From NCBI GenBank assembly GCA_023426765.1, contig JAEZBW010000679.1:1-33642 (forward strand): a DNA stretch of 33,642 bases, in the 5' to 3' direction. This stretch comes from Bacillota bacterium. GTDB lineage: Bacteria > Bacillota > Clostridia > DSM-8532. The translations under genes were made by a program, and so were the position numbers. Each line of letters starts with the position of its first letter. The first letter of the stretch is position 1. Of the stretch, positions 33,374 to 33,642 are shown piece by piece. Below the pieces are notes generated by a model. That model had not been told where the DNA came from. It did not search any database and saw only the letters and a program-made list of their open reading frames with translations.

Positions 33374-33642
33374 AATTTCTTACCAGCACTTCATCAATTT
33401 CACCCCGCTTATCGGGGTTTGAATTGATAGCCCTTTTGGCTTGCACAATGTCGATTTTATACTCCTTATAAAGGTCTGTGATGAACTCGGTCGCCGAATT
33501 GGACAGCAGGAACCGAATCCCCTTTTTATTCAGCCTGTCGCATACATTTTTCAACCTGATCTGTTCACCTTTATCGAAACCGCCCTTATCGTATCCCGTA
33601 AAATTCGCTGTCGTTGAGACTGGATCGTACGGGGGGTCAAGA
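33366..33642 (-). CDS. DNA adenine methylase (Dam/D12 class), C-terminal part
   Basis: The reading frame enters at the window end with LDPPYDPVSTTANFTGYD, in which DPPY is the catalytic motif of N6-adenine methylases of the D12 (Dam, DpnM) class. It continues with KGIRFLLSNSATEFITDLY, and ends with AKRAINSNPDKRGEIDEVLVRN, typical of the Dam C-terminus. The SAM-binding N-terminal region lies beyond the window. It is the modification partner of the restriction enzyme downstream. Confidence 0.93.
   Translation of the reverse strand, partial: LDPPYDPVSTTANFTGYDKGGFDKGEQIRLKNVCDRLNKKGIRFLLSNSATEFITDLYKEYKIDIVQAKRAINSNPDKRGEIDEVLVRNFE

Overview
The window looks like a chromosomal segment of an anaerobic Firmicute of the class Clostridia. 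The evidence is low-to-moderate GC, strong AGGAGG-type ribosome binding sites, an adenosylcobalamin-dependent ribonucleotide reductase, a TRAP sugar-acid cluster, and domain families typical of clostridia (DUF3990/DUF3791, DUF6273, long HflX). No rRNA, tRNA, CRISPR array or IS element was recognised. The assignment is inferred from gene content only.

Left accessory region (1-12.7 kb). A NERD-domain gene is cut by the window edge. An orphan membrane or secreted ORF follows, and its 3' end runs into a convergent gene. Next is a tightly coupled leftward four-gene operon (8165 to 1311): a DUF4062/STAND-NTPase/TPR protein of about 957 aa, a 161-aa orphan protein, an 860-aa protein with a HENEH zinc-protease-like motif and a C-terminal DUF6273 (C-type-lectin/FGE-like) domain, and a family 2 glycosyltransferase. 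This operon is the best candidate for an undescribed system, probably a conflict or signal-sensing one. It is followed by a GNAT acetyltransferase, a rightward toxin-antitoxin-like operon (small basic protein, DUF3990 ADP-ribosyltransferase-like protein, two DUF3791 proteins), a nucleotidyltransferase flanked by 13-bp direct repeats, a frameshifted gene remnant, and a ChaN/EreA-like lipoprotein.

Sugar-acid catabolic block (12.8-20.6 kb). A leftward operon encodes a TRAP transporter (DctP-DctQ-DctM), a D-2-hydroxyacid dehydrogenase, an enolase paralogue with altered catalytic residues, and glycerate 2-kinase. Together these suggest uptake of a sugar acid or hydroxy acid and its conversion toward glycerate, 2-phosphoglycerate and possibly PEP. 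The block is damaged at its head: DctP has lost its N-terminus and signal peptide exactly where a divergent mandelate-racemase-family gene begins, and that gene is itself frameshifted.

ABC and housekeeping region (20.8-32.0 kb). A leftward ABC exporter operon (FtsX-like permease, ATPase, second permease) is followed by a GyrI-like effector-binding protein with a Cys cluster. Its promoter is nearly identical over about 48 bp to the promoter of the NERD gene 26 kb away. Then come nrdJ, with an intein placed immediately before the catalytic thiyl cysteine and with two NrdR-box-like sites lying on its promoter, and hflX, carrying an N-terminal JAMM metalloprotease motif.

Right end (32.1-33.6 kb). 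A type II restriction endonuclease follows the C-terminus of a Dam-type adenine methylase that runs off the window.
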